This document shows positions 1 through 13,400 of a stretch of 42,903 nucleotides of DNA, in pieces; the stretch's first letter is position 1; every line of letters begins with the position of its first letter. The notes under the pieces were generated by a model. That model had not been told where the DNA came from, did not search any database, and saw only the letters and a list, made by a program, of their open reading frames with translations. The translations under genes and the position numbers were made by a program. The stretch lies in assembly GCA_000708835.1 (NCBI GenBank), contig DF237017.1:34964-77866 (forward strand), written 5' to 3'. This DNA comes from Klebsormidium nitens. Lineage: Eukaryota; Streptophyta; Klebsormidiophyceae; Klebsormidiales; Klebsormidiaceae.

Positions 1-272
1 CAAGAGAACTGAAATCATTGAGGACAAAAGGGGAGCTCTGATGGTTTGGATGGCGTCTTTTCATCAAGGAGGCTCACCGGTTTGGAAGCAAGGTCGAAAC
101 CTTGGCGAGGAGAGGAGCTGAATGAACACAGTCTGCTCCATACTGCAGACTTATCATTCAAATGACGAGGGAACTGAAAGAAGTGCTATTCGGATACAGT
201 GAACCTTGGCTCATGGTTCGACCGTCCTAAACAACAGATTCTGCCGCCCTCTCAAGAAGGCACGCTTGCAAG

Positions 273-3188
273 ATGGTGCAGGTAGGTTCTGTTAACAAGG
301 CCAGGTTTAGCTCGACAAGTTCGTTGATTCGATATGTTCTCCATTTACGGAGCCTACGCAACTCTCAACACCCTGATGTATGGGGCGTATGTCTTCAATC
401 ACGTCCAGTCTTCAATCACGTCCAGTATTAGTGCAGGGGAAGTTGCAGAAGAACGCCCCTGCTTCTGCCCAGTTGCTGACTTCAAGGACGTTCTTCCATC
501 TTTGGACATCCTCCCACTCCTTGCTGAGCTGGCCAAAGATGGTTAGAGCACGAATGCTGCACCAGAACCCATATGGTCTGTTACATGTCTTCAATCTGCT
601 ATGTTGGGATGAGCGGCGGTGGGCGTGAGCAACACCAACACAAAGTTTGACATGCCCTAAAATCTTCACTCATCCTGAAACCCCCAGCCAATCCCATTTC
701 CTAGCCAACAGCCAAAGTTTACGCCTACTTTGTGTCTCATTGATTTTCAGGTTCATGGCATTGAGCTGTCAGAAGAGGAGGTGGCTGAGTTTCGGGAGGT
801 CTTCAACCTAGTGGACAAGGATGGGGGAGGGACGCTCTCAGCCGTGGAGGTAAGCTTTACCTTGTTCCGATAACTTAATAGACAGGAAGTAAAGCTTAAT
901 GAGCTCTGAGCTTATTGACCTCATCGATCGAACTCATTGATCTGGTTCTTTTTGGCAGGGCTAGTCAATTAGGGGAACCTTAATCAAGTCGGGTTACCTG
1001 GGCATACGGCTGCCTGAGAGCTTTAGCTCAGGCTCTTCTTATTACGTGCAGCTTTCTTTCCCGATGCTATTCTTCATAACACCGCAACTGTGAATGGTAC
1101 TTATGCAGGCATGACTCGAAGCAGAGTAGACATCTCTCACATGAATCTGAGCAATTTATCATGTCCCATCCTATGAATCGTCTGAGGTCAAGAAGTTCCT
1201 CCCGCCAACAATTACTTCCATTTTTGACGTGGACTATTTATTTCGCGATGATTCTGGATGCGTGTCTTGTTGCAGCATCGTCAAAGCCTCCCTCAATGCC
1301 CCTGCTGTGAATCAGGACAGGGACTTGCATCTTTCTCAGTCAAGTACTTTGATGAATGTGCTTGCAAGGACCTTTACACACCTCAAAGACAATTCCTGCC
1401 TTAACAGCATTTTAGCTCAGATTGCACTTCACAACGAATTTCAAAGAAACTTTCCTGTGACCATCTGGAAACCATCCAAACCGCCCCTGCGTTTCAGCGG
1501 TCAAAGCACAGGTAAAAATGCGGCTTGCCTGCATGAAACCCAAGCAAAGCATCTTCTGCTCTCGTTAGTCTGTCCCTGAAGGAGATTCAACGTCTGCAAG
1601 GCTTTGAGGCACTTTAAACATTGCGTCGCAGATCCTGGAGCTGATGAAGATGCTGGGCCTCAACTTTACCGAGGAGGAGATTCAGGGCATGATTGCAGAG
1701 ATCGACGTTGATGGGGACGGCGACCTTGATTTTGATGGTGAGCACGCATGCGGGGTTGTGCAGCTACTCGCTTTCAACCTTCTGACTTGAGCTCTCGGCC
1801 TTAGCTCTGAGATACATTGCGATGCGATGAAGTGTATTCAAAGAGGGGCGCGGCGAACACGGAGGAGTGGTTTTTTCGAGCGAATTTGAAAAGAAGGCGT
1901 CCAGGTTGAGTGCCGAAGCTTCGACTGCTGACCTTCGTCACTCAAAGAGGATGGCGTGATGATAGATGAAACACTCTGCTTTTGAGCCGTGTCTCCCCGA
2001 CATTTTGATACTGAGACCATCAATACCAACGGGCAACGCTTCTGTAACGATATTGTGACTGTATGCGGGCCACCTTCATCTGCATCAGCAGCTCAAAGCG
2101 GAACCTTTTGAGCCGACCATCAAGAACTTTGGTGTCCTGAGATAAAATTTTGATCATACACCCAGGTTCTCATCAGTGTGTTTCTTTTGCGACTACAACG
2201 AAGACTGGTCTTCTATCCTTTCTCTTAGCAGTGTCTCCATGGCAGCATCTTTGAGCTAGATTCGAAAATCCTTTTACCTGTCTTTTCCTTTGCAAGTGTC
2301 TTGGATGGCAGCAAAATCAGGAATGTACTTCCCGCTTGTTCACTTGAGTCCGCGGCACCTCTACTTTGCGATTAAAACGGATCCCATTGTGCCTAACACA
2401 AGGCCAACCTCTTGAGTATCGTTTAGGGCACTTGCCTCTGAACACATCGTATGGGTTTTGTGCCTCGCAGAGTTTATGCTCGCGATCACAGGCTCGCAGA
2501 ACGAGGCCTACACTAAACGCCAGATGATCGCCTCGTTCAAGGTAAGCTTCTTTCCAGTCGATACTCCTCTACCTTAGTCACTCGATTCTGTCTCTTCACA
2601 ATATTGGTTTCCATCTGAGGAAGGCGTGCACTGTTCCGGAATTGTGCAACGGCCTTCGTGTAGCTTTGACGAGATTCGATAGGGCTCTTGTCATCCATAG
2701 TTATTCTAGTGTCTCTGCAAAATCATTCTTTTTCCGGATATACGTTGACGTCCCCGCGACGGCACTGCGAGACGTTCATCAGGGTGTCGTCGTTTCCCCA
2801 AACGTTGGAGTTGACACTGGGACCTTCGTACAGCGGGGACACGCCCTTTGTGTCAAGGCGCTGTATAGGTGCGTACTATACTGACCGGACGAGTCGTAGA
2901 CAGATACCGCGGTACCGTACTGCTTCACTAGCGCGGGAGGGTACCGGGGTCTCGACAGCCACGTGAAAGTCGAGACTTGCAAACTTACAGACTCTACTGC
3001 AGATGTTTGCGGACAAGTCCGAACCCCAGGGATTTATCTCTCCGTTGGCGATCGAGAAAGCTCTTACGACATACTGCTCCGAGAAAGTGAGCGTCGAAGA
3101 GGCGGTCGAGCTGGTGGCTCAACTCAAGACGAACCACGACGGGAAGGTGCACTACATTGAAAAGATAGACATGTTTTTGAGCAAGTAG
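273..3188 (+). CDS. Calmodulin-like EF-hand protein, 156 aa, 5 exons
   Basis: Exons 273-281, 751-849, 1632-1737, 2471-2541 and 3003-3188 join in phase with GT-AG introns. The first exon encodes only three residues (MVQ), the usual tiny first exon of calmodulin-type genes. Two canonical EF-hand loops are visible: DKDGGGTLSAVE (residues 25-36) and DVDGDGDLDFDE (61-72), with acidic residues at loop positions 1, 3 and 12. The C-terminal half has the spacing of two more hands, but both are degenerate: the third lacks a proper loop, and the fourth (KTNHDGKVHYIE) has Lys at position 1. Length is close to calmodulin (about 149 aa). The likely role is a cytosolic Ca2+ sensor that binds calcium only in its N-lobe; partners are unknown. 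Exon 5 runs to a clear TAG. The start is the only ATG that gives the short exon a good donor (GTAGGT). Family is fairly sure; the specific function is not. Confidence 0.83.
391..424. repeat. 17-bp direct tandem repeat, two copies
   Basis: The unit gtcttcaatcacgtcca occurs twice back to back in intron 1 of the EF-hand gene. It is a recent slippage-type duplication with no visible function. Confidence 0.85.
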
Positions 3189-4471
3189 ACAGACGGAGAC
3201 TTGAGAGCGTGATTACTCGACATGAGTCGTCGGGTTGAGTCTATGTTCGTGCTGAATGAAAAGAGCACTCGAGCGCGTGCGATGTTACTGTTTAGATGTA
3301 ATGCGTTGAGTTCAAGGGTATGTCAGAATCGAAGTGAATCAGAAAGTGGATCTGTAGGTGCTTTAAAGGAAATATTAGGGTCTCTAGCTAGTGGGTCAGC
3401 CAGAAATGAGTCGCTCGTGCTTATCTTTGTCCTTTCAGTGGCGCTACTTTGCACGGCGCAAATCGGTGAAAGTGCTCCAGGGCCTGCAATTACAGATGGC
3501 CGGTGCTCAGTTCTCACGGATCATGCACAATTGAGTCGCTTGCGCTAAGTTTTGGGCTCTGCAGACATATGCATGTGCGTTGTACATTGAGTCAGTACGG
3601 TTCTGCAACAATGTGCCCCGCCCAGTATTAAAGCAGCACAGGCTCAGTCGCATTTGAATGTATGCAACAATTTCCATGCTGTAGCGGCCTAGAGTATGCG
3701 TTGGGACATTCTGATGAAGTACGTGCACACCCCATGTTCACATGTTGCGGTTGCATAGCCTGCCAAAACGCTGGACTCTTCGCTTTGTACACGTACCACA
3801 TGTGGTAACTAGTTGGTCTCGAGTATGGCCGGCCCGACGCCAACTTACATATGAGCATTTACTGCAGCTGGTACGCCGGCGCGACGCTATGTTCATGCAG
3901 TTGCCCACGTACATATGTGACCGCCTGCACATGTGTGTGTACCGTTAGTACCTGCCGCCATGATCAGATCCTCAGGCTCATGCATGAATCGGAGTGTCCG
4001 ATCACTATGAGGTTTCGTTAATATCGACCACTTTGGTCACCGGGTGCTCGACGTCATACGCCGGATCCCCACGAGTCACAGTGATGTAGGATGATCATTC
4101 TAGTGTAGTGCTACGAAAGTATATACTAGTCACCAGGCCGCCGGTTTATAGTCGATGTTACGGTGCACATGCATGTCAGCTTTAGTCACCATGCATGCAA
4201 CAAGCATACTAACGAAGTCCCCAGTGACCACGTAGCAAGAAGACTCTTCGGCCATCTGCCCTTTATGGCAATGCATGTATAACTGAGTGCCGCGGACTTG
4301 ATCGTTTGGGGGCTCAACTGCAAGCAATGAACGTTCCGATCCTGCCCAGCCGTTTGCTTCTTACATGGCACTACAGCAAGAGTGTTGGTAAATTGCTCAA
4401 TACGTCCGCAGTCGTCTCTTTTGACGCGATGCAAGGGAAAAGCACCCATATGCGATAAGACGATCCAGCTT
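3189..4471. other. Intergenic region between converging genes
   Basis: This lies between the stop of the EF-hand gene and the stop of the protease gene on the other strand, so it should hold both 3' untranslated regions. Short open frames occur on both strands, but none has coding-like composition, splice-phase partners or a recognisable motif. I see no RNA gene and no clear repeat. Confidence 0.6.
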
Positions 4472-7400
4472 CTATGCAGCCAGCCCTTTCCCGTGACACT
4501 TCTTCCACTTCTTGCCTGACCCACAATTGCACACGTCATTCCTGCCCTGCTTCGCCTTTGACTCCACCTTCCCCTTGACCACGCTCCTCAGCCGCTGATC
4601 CGCACTCTTCCCAACCTCCCGCAGAAGGTCCTCATTTTCGATCAAGTCCGCAATCCCTTTCGGCTTCACATTGTTTCCGCCACTCTTCTTCTCGTCCGTA
4701 CTTGTGTCCGTCGTCAGCACGAGCTCATCCACAGGCACTTCCAAAAACTGCTCCGAGGTTTCGCTAAACCCGCCCCCAAACTCGGGCGTGTCCTCGCCAA
4801 ACTCCTCCCCAAACCCTGCGCTGACCGACGCCGTTTCTTCCTGCAGCGGCGCGATGTTCGGCACGACTTCTGGCATCCGTACGGACCGCTTGTCCGACTT
4901 CCGCTTCGCTTTTGCCGGCCCGAAGAAACCCCGCGCTAACCCGCTGTTGCTGCCCCCGTGCTTAACCCGACCCCCCTCCTTCCCACTCGGTTGGCTCGTA
5001 AAGATCGGTGTGAACGGGACCGAACCCAGCCCAAATGGACCTGCGCTCTCGCTTTTACCAGCTGCCGCGTCCGTATTCACACCGGGCCCACCTTTTGAGG
5101 CCCCGTCCGTTGAAAAGCCGCCAAACGGACCCGTCTTTTCGGTAGGAAGGAAGAGCGGTTCCGGCTGAGATGGGGCCTCCAAGTCCTCGTCCTCCAGGAA
5201 CGACTCATCTGGCAGAGGGTTAGGCGAACCGCCCGGGTTAGGCAAACCCGTCCCCAAAACGGATTCCCAGACGTCGTTGTCGAGCGCCGTCTCCAGGGGC
5301 CGGTTGCTCAGCAGCCGAGACAGCTCCTCCAGCTGGCTCTCTCGTGTGAATGCGCCCCCGGCCTGTGCGAAACTGCTTCCGTCTTGTGTGAATGCGCCCC
5401 CGCCCTTCGCAAACACGCCCCCGTTTTGTGTGAATACGCCACTGGCCTCCGAAAGCCCGCCACCGAAACTTCCCGGGGCCGCGCTGTCAGATGCGTGGTG
5501 AGTGGACCGTTTCTTTCCTCGAGCCGCCGTCTCTGGCACGCCCGCATTCGCACCCCCCAATGACAAGTCCTCTGGAGAATGTGATTTTCCCCCGAAGTCG
5601 AGTGCAATCTTCTCTCGAGAACCGCTCGCAAGCCCCGAACCATCAGACGCCCCTCCTCGGACTCTTCCGCTTTCGCCAACTTTGACCTGCTCCTCCGCTT
5701 CGGTCTCAAGTTTCTCCCCGCCTTGCTCCTCCAATGCTGACGTCACCTGTACGGGAGCTACCTGCGAGGCGCCCGGCTGCGAGACGAGCGCCGGGGCGGG
5801 AGTGCTCTTCATCGGGTGCCGTTTCACACCTGCCCCGCCGTTCTGCGCTGTGCGAACCGCCGCCGGCGCTGCCGCCGCTTTGCGTTCGCTCTGAGCCGTC
5901 CGATTCTCTCGCCGCACATCTGCAGCGGTCCGTTTCCGGCTTTCCGTGCCCGGACTCTTCCGTTCGTTTGACCTAGCCCGTGGAGGGGTGCCATCCGCGT
6001 TAGGCAGCGCATTCCAGGCGCCTGCCGAAGTGCCCGGATGTGCGCCTGCGCTCGTTTTGGGGGTCGGCTGGGAGGATGGAATCCGCTCTGTAGACGTTCC
6101 GCTCCCGTCACCCTTTGTTACGCTTTCATCGGCGCCGCTCCGCCCCTCGTTCGCCTGCCGCCCGGGCACTTCCGGGATTCCATTCCGGCCGAGCGTCGCC
6201 GGATCCCCATTCCGGCCAACCTCCGGCGACTGATCCCCCCGGCTGGCGGCGGTTTCCAACCCTTGCAGACCCTCGGACACTGCTGCGGCAGGGTATGGTT
6301 CCGCCAACAGAACCGAGTCCGCAAACCGCGCCCCTTCCTCGTCCTCGACACTGCTGGGTTTCGCGGTCTCCCCAACGGTCCCAACTGCGGGCGGCGTTGT
6401 TGATGTTTCCCCGGGCGCTGTGGAGACGGTCTCAGGCGGTGTGAATGCGTTTTCAGGTGGTGTGAATGCGTTCTCCTTGTCGGCCTCCTGCAACATCCGC
6501 GCCACGACTCCTTTGGTGTAAATGGCCTCCAGCTCCTCTACCGACCCGTTTGCTTCTGAGCTCGCTTCCGCTGACGTCATCTCCTCCCCATTTTCCGTAC
6601 CGTTGGCACGGGGCCCGTTGGCGCTGTCTGCGGCTGCACCGTTGACACTACCGATTGAGTCGGACGACGATGTGACGTCGCCGTTCGACTGGAGGGGGAT
6701 CCCTTCGGACGTCAGCACGGAACTCGGGCTGGCGGAGCGGCTGGCAGACGCAATTTTGGACGGGAGTTTAGACGGAGCGGTGCCGTTTCTGGACGGGGGG
6801 ACGGTTTTCGGGGGAGATTGGATGAGGGGAGCGGGATGAGGCTCGGACCTGCAAGAGGTGACTGAAGTCAATTACGAGAAACCAACCTCTCAAAAAGCTT
6901 GTGCAACACTTACGTATTGGATTCCGAGGTGGTTCTCCAGGAACGAAAGAAACTCCAAAGACTAGGATTCTGTGATCTAGAAAACTGTGCTGTTCAGCTG
7001 TAAAGGGGACGAGACAACGAGTTCCGAAGCGCTGACGCCGCACATGAACATATTCCCTTTTACGCGAAACAACTCATGCTCATATAATGCTGCCGGCAAG
7101 TAACCCTCAGGCGACTAAAAGGAAAATACGACTCAAAGTAAAAGGAGACGGAAACACAAAACACCGAACGAAGGGACCAAACAGAGAAAGCCCTCAAAAG
7201 GGCCCTCAAGCACACAAACCGACTTTTTAGAAACCGTCTTGACGACGAACGAAGGAACGCAAATCGAGATGGATCGAGGAGCCACAAAAGTCTGGGACAT
7301 GCCGAAAGTGACCTGGCAAACAAGGAAGCCCCGGCTTGAGTCCTTTCTCAAAAAACGAGCATCTCAAGGACCAAAGCGAAATTTTTACCGTCTCAAATGG

Positions 7401-10400
7401 GCCACGAATCCTCTGCGAAAAGGGGAAAGGGAGCCCCTCACAGTGTGAAGAAAAGCTACGTACGCTTTCGGCTGCGGTCTTACACACTTCTCTGACAAAT
7501 GAATGTTGTATCTCACTTGGCGTAGCATAGCATGCACGCCTTCTCCTGTAGTCTCTACTTCACTTGTCTATGTATTACTAATCATCCAAGGAAAAAACCT
7601 CTCACCGAGCGTAAAAGAGCATGTACGCCTTCTGCGCCAGCACGGTGTCGATTGTGGTCGCCTTGACGTCGCTATCGTCCGCCTCGTACCAGCGTCCGGA
7701 CGCGTCCTTGACGAAGCACAGGTAGTGTCCGAAAAAGGTCGAGTTGAGCATGTCCAGATGCACGACCACGCCGTACAGGTGATATGGCCCGGGCTTGTCT
7801 CCCTGCACCAGTCAAAGAATGTTTCCAACTCCGTTATAGCAATTTGAAACACAGGTAATCTCCGAAGAATGTCGAATTCACCATGTACACATGCACGATC
7901 ACGCCGTAAAGGTGGTACGGGCCCTGCAACAAATGAATGGTGTTTCTTATGCCTAACCACGCGAAAGATATAACCAAAAATCAGGCAACTCATTCAAGGA
8001 GGGAGAGGAACAGCCTGGGGCTGGTAAGGTTGTTCGGAAAGTTGAGGGGAGAATTATGGGTGCGAATTTAAAGATTTGGATATCAGATGATTCATCTCTT
8101 GTTGCTCACAAATTTACCGCTTCTGTTTGAAGATTGGAAGAAAGAGAGCGTCAGCCACGTCCGTTTGCTGCTTCGTTCCTCCTGCGTCAACTTGCTTGAG
8201 TTGACGCTACTCAGTGTTGGTCAAGTTCAACCTTAATCTAATCGCACAAGCACTTTTCAGTGACGTGCAGCGCGAGTGATCGACAATCCAATCTCCATCA
8301 AGTGTAGCAGCCACCTTTCACAAAACACCCAGAAACATTGCTCGATATAGTGTAAAGGCAAGGAGCCTGCCTGAAGGGGCTAGCCAACAAAACACTCGCA
8401 AATCGACGCATCTTGCCACTGGTGGGATTTTAGAAGATCCCAAAACCCCGGTCAAACAAAAGGAATCATGAAACTGAGTGTATACCTTGCCGCTCATGAA
8501 CGGAGTCAGATTCAGCGTCTCGGGATACGCGATGGCCTTGTTCACCTTGCCGAAGTGGCCCCCCTGCAAAGGGCGATAAACAAGTACTCGTCTCAGAGTC
8601 AAAGAAAAGGTCGTCATCTTTCTTCGATTAGCATGTTCTGATCTTCGACTTTGCGATAACCAGCTGCTGATTAGCATCTTTGTAATGCACCCAAGGACGG
8701 CGAACCAGATTGAAACCAGTCCCGTCATCAGACGCTTGAGCCTTGTCATGCAAAGCATATCCAACACGATGCAACTTACACTGCGTCGACTGCCCCGCGT
8801 CGAAAGAGGACACGTCAGCACGTCAGCAACCATCTCACCCCCTATATTAAAAATCCCCACGAAGCTTCCGACTGCTCGGCGGATAGCTCGCCCTCTTCGG
8901 AGAGCCTTCCGTCATTGGTGAAAAGCAACCTCCCTAGCCTGGACTTGTTTATCCCTCAAATACTCAAGGCCGAGTACCCTGGAGTATCAAACTCTACAAA
9001 CTCACCTGGAACCGCTTTAGCACGATGGAGAGCATATTAGGCCCCTCGTGGATGCTGAGCCGCTTGCAGCCCTTCACATAGTCGTTGCACCTGGAAGGGT
9101 GTCGGCAACAGAGCATTTAGTGGCGGTTAGCGAGGCAGCTGGCAGAGGGCTTTAGCACTGGGATTAAGAAGACGGTTAAAACGGCAAAACAGCAAGGCAG
9201 CTCGAATAGGTTTTTCGCACGAATACCCCATGAAAAATTCGGCGGGTAGCCAAGTTGGGCCAATACAGACGCGTCGATCTCTCCTCAGCCCCCCAGCCAA
9301 CCAGCACTTTGATCGAAAAAGAGGGAAATAGCAATTCTTAAGCAACTTCTTCCCGGACCGCTTGGCGATTCGAGTGGGCTGTGTGGCGTTGTTCTGGATC
9401 GAGCACAGAAATAAAGCTCCAACATCCATTCTTTTGACACCGACTATGTATTTGAACCCGAACAAGACATCTGTCCGGCCCTTATCAATGTTCAAACCGC
9501 TCCAGATCAAGCTGAACCATGCCGATAAATGCTGAGAGCTCCACCACCGGTAATACTTCCCAAAACATAACATCGATTTGTGTAAAAGCTAACCACGTAC
9601 TTAAAGACAACCGAAAATTTAGTACAAAATTAGTGTATTGTACGTGTATCACTATGCTTCATCTGCTGACGTCAATAATAGCACTGTTAATTGCCGGATA
9701 ATGAAGCAGTCACGGATGCACGACTCACTTGTCACATTTGTACTTGTTGTCTCCGTCCAGCCACTCTGGGCTGGTGAAGGTGTGAAGAGCCCCCTCGAGC
9801 GAGTTCACACTTCCCGTGATCTCGACCGTCAGATCGAGCACGCTTTCGTACGTGTTGGACTCCGAAAGGCAGGCCATGCACTTGACCTGCGACCAAGAAA
9901 GTGGTGTCATAAATTCAGGTCTACGAAATGCGTCCCTGTGGTTGCTAAAAACGCATCAAACCCATGCCGAGTGAGGCGATCGGCAATCTTCCTGCAGCTG
10001 AGAACAACGAACACTGTGCAAATGGGCAACCTTTTCTGACTCAAAGAAGAACCATCGGCGCGAAGCCGCTCTACGCTTCCTGACGAAAAGTTGTTGGGGG
10101 TGGACTTTCGAACAGAGGGCTTTTGAAAGTTGATCTTACCAACCGCTATATGAAAGTTCTCTCTGATCTTGAAAACCCCCAACTGATGTCCCAGAAGCTA
10201 TGCAACAGCACCTTCTAGAAGAGAGTGTTCGTCCAACTTCCGGTAAAAAAATTATCGGGCAAATCAGTGAACACTTGCATATCTAAAGACCCTCAGGAAG
10301 GCCGTCATCTAACTAATGCGTACATGCTGCCAGACTTGTCTCCACGGGAAGACTCAAAGCTTTATGACAGGTATCCACACTATTAGAGCAATACGGCATG

Positions 10401-13400
10401 CACGGTAGGGAAGAGCATGCAAACCTGCGACTGCAGCTTTCCGCCAAAGATGTGGTGGATAAGAGTCGTCTCCTGCGTTGCGTGGTCAATGTTCTTCTCC
10501 CCGCCCGCCTCCTCCAAAAAGGTGGCCTGCATCGAGTCGACTGCGAAGCTGGAGGAAGACGAGGCGGCAACATTAGTGGTGATCACGAGCAAAGCCTTAA
10601 GCGAAACAACCGAGCTACGCACGAAGCCTGGGAGTAGGAATATCAGAACGAGCTTGATCGACAATGAGAATGAGAACATGTCCGCTTGATGAAGATGTCT
10701 TGTTCTGACCGCAAATCTGGATACAAGGCGGCAGCGTCAGTGATGCTCACAAGCAAAGCCTCAGGGGAACGGCCGAGCTACGGCCAGTCTTCGGGAGGAC
10801 AGATTGCTGAGTTCTCATGCGCGATGAATGAGAAGGCGGGGTGCGAACCTTTACTACAAACTCTGTGCTCGAGGGGCTAAAAAAATCAGTTCATCTTTAC
10901 CCCTCCTTACAGAATCTAATATGCTGAACCTGACGCCCTCATTGAAACTGCTGCCTAGAATAATATAATAAGAACGTCTGTCCGAGAAAGCCTAACAGGG
11001 AGGGCGGAGATAAAAACACATAGAACTGTCCGTATGCAGCTTAGAACGCCTCGGGAGACACGCATAGTTCCACTTATCTAAGCGAGGTGGTCGATGGCCC
11101 ATCAAGACCGCCGCACGCTTACCGCATAAACTCATGCGCGTCCTCCTGCCGCCCATAGCCCAGCGAGGCCCCGACGTTGCGCACCCGCGCGAGGATGCGC
11201 TGCGGCATGATCGGGACCGAGCCGCGAATAGCCCGATTGACGTGCGACTCAAGCTCGCACAGGAAGCAGAACTCGTTACTGCCCTTTTCGCCTGCGACAA
11301 GACAGGGTTAGGAAAAGGTCAATAAATCTGGTCAGTGGCCACATTCAGCATGGTTAACGGCAAGGTATTGCAAGCCCTAAATGGGACGGTCAATGTGTGA
11401 CTCGAGCTCGCACAGGAAGCAGAACTCGGTACTGCCCTTCTCGCCTGCGGTAAGTCAGGGTTCAGAAAAGAGTCAGCGGTCCTGCCTAGTGGCTAGGTGT
11501 TACCGATCAGCGTGGTTAGCGGGCCAATACTTGGGATAAAAAGTCGTCCTGAGAGCGAAGAAGTGCGTGCAGAATCCTCGTGATTGAAATCCTAGAACAG
11601 AACAAGCTGAGCTAAATTGTATCAGCCGGATCGAAAGCAACGGCTACGCTGCTACTGCCGCCCGAGGCGCACTGCTTTGAGTTTTCACTCGGCAAGATAC
11701 TGCCATGCTTGGATTCGAAGACAACTTGATTGTCAGCTGGGAGGATCGAGTTTGATACAGACTCGCTCAGGAAGGATGGAAAAATACTCCATGGATAGTA
11801 GCTTTACCAACCACTAAGATACAATGGACGGTGCAACACTTCTTCATTTTCAAAAAGGATTGCGATGGGTACCAGGAAGAGCCTTTCAAACTGAGCGGGA
11901 ACAGCAGGACACCACATCCGATCCCCTTCACTGAACTAAGGGGCTGAGGACGTGAAAAAGCAAACAACTCCGATCCCACAGAAGATCAAAAAGCTCGATC
12001 AAAAAGCGTGCGTGAGAAAACCTACATTCTGCGCTGTGCTCCCGTTCGAGAAGGTATCTCGCAAGCGGCCACGTGAACGTCAGGCACTGCAGCACGGCGT
12101 TGGCATAGCAGCTACAAAGAACGAAAGGAAGAAAAGCGCGGTTAGGTTTTGCAACGCCATGCCAAACTCCACACCTTTGTCCAGAAGCCCGGCTACGCAG
12201 CAAGAAGGAAAGTCCGGTCTTGCGATGCCATGGTAAACTTCTTCATCACGTCCGAGAAGCTCACAAGATTCTTCGTTGCTCCATCCACATAATCTATACG
12301 GCCAGATTGCTCTCCTCGAAGATTTCAGCCAGATGACGTGCGACCTAACAACTCACCTTATGCGTGCAGCGAAAGTGGGGGGCAACCAGGCACATTGTTG
12401 CCTTGTCAAAGTAAGCGTTGGGCACACAAAGGACAGATCAACTCAGATCAACGAACATATCAAGAGGACCCAGACCTACGAACGCGGTGGGTCTCTCACC
12501 TGTTTCCCACGTTCACTAGACCGCACGGTTCCCCAACCAGCTCCCGCCAGTTGAAGAATTCGACAAAGTCCGTATATGGAAACAGCATCTGCAGCCAATC
12601 GAACAGAAGTCAGGCTTGATCGCACTTGATCAGCGGGTCGCTTTGGTGCCCTTCTACCAGAAGATCTAACGAACAGGCAGTCCAGATCTCTCGAGCCACA
12701 CTTTGTGTGACCGTTGCCAACATAAGGCAGGAGACACTACGCTAGGATAGATGTCATCAAAGAGACCGTAATTCTCGAGCAATCGTCGTTTTGATGCAAA
12801 GACACATGTCCTCTCTGCTGCACAAAATTTTTGATCAGTTGTAAACCCTCTGAATAGGCTGACTCAGCGAAAGCAGCCTGTCTGCGCTCGACTGCGCAAG
12901 TATGCGCGCTCGGCGCATACGCGATGCAGAACCTGTCACCAAACCTCGTGTCCACAGCGAACCAGCTCGTTTCCGGGACAAGCAATGTTTTCCTCCCCCA
13001 CTTCAGTCCACCTTCCCACTCCTTATCCCTCTTCTCAAAATTCTGTTTCTCCTTGCCCCTTGGATCCCAGACGTGAGCCCCTCCCGGAGCAAAACGCTCA
13101 CCCGCTTAGCAAGCACGTTGGAAGACTCTGGTAGCGGCTTTGCCGGCTGCTTTGGACCGCTCTTCTTGGCATGCCCGTTGGCGCTTGGTGCTCCCCCCCC
13201 ACCTTTCGGTTGACACTCGACTTTGTGGCCTCTGTTCCAGTGCTTGCGCTGACACTCCGGCGAGCTGCAAGCCAGTGGATATACTGATGATTACATTCAG
13301 TGTCATCATTGCAATAACATGTGGGTCAAAAGCATACAATCGCGGAGTCAATAGCGATTAAAAAGTAGATTTTCAAGAAGAATGGAGATTCGCTGTTACA

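Noticed and set aside
4472-6580. SEC-C reading frame as a separate gene starting at an internal ATG
   Set aside because: The frame is open and coding-like well upstream of the first in-frame ATG, begins at a clear acceptor, and joins the protease exon in phase. I kept it as the last exon, with the alternative noted.
8185-8208. Perfect 9-bp hairpin (gcgtcaact / agttgacgc)
   Set aside because: A short inverted repeat in an intron with no T-run or other context; likely chance.
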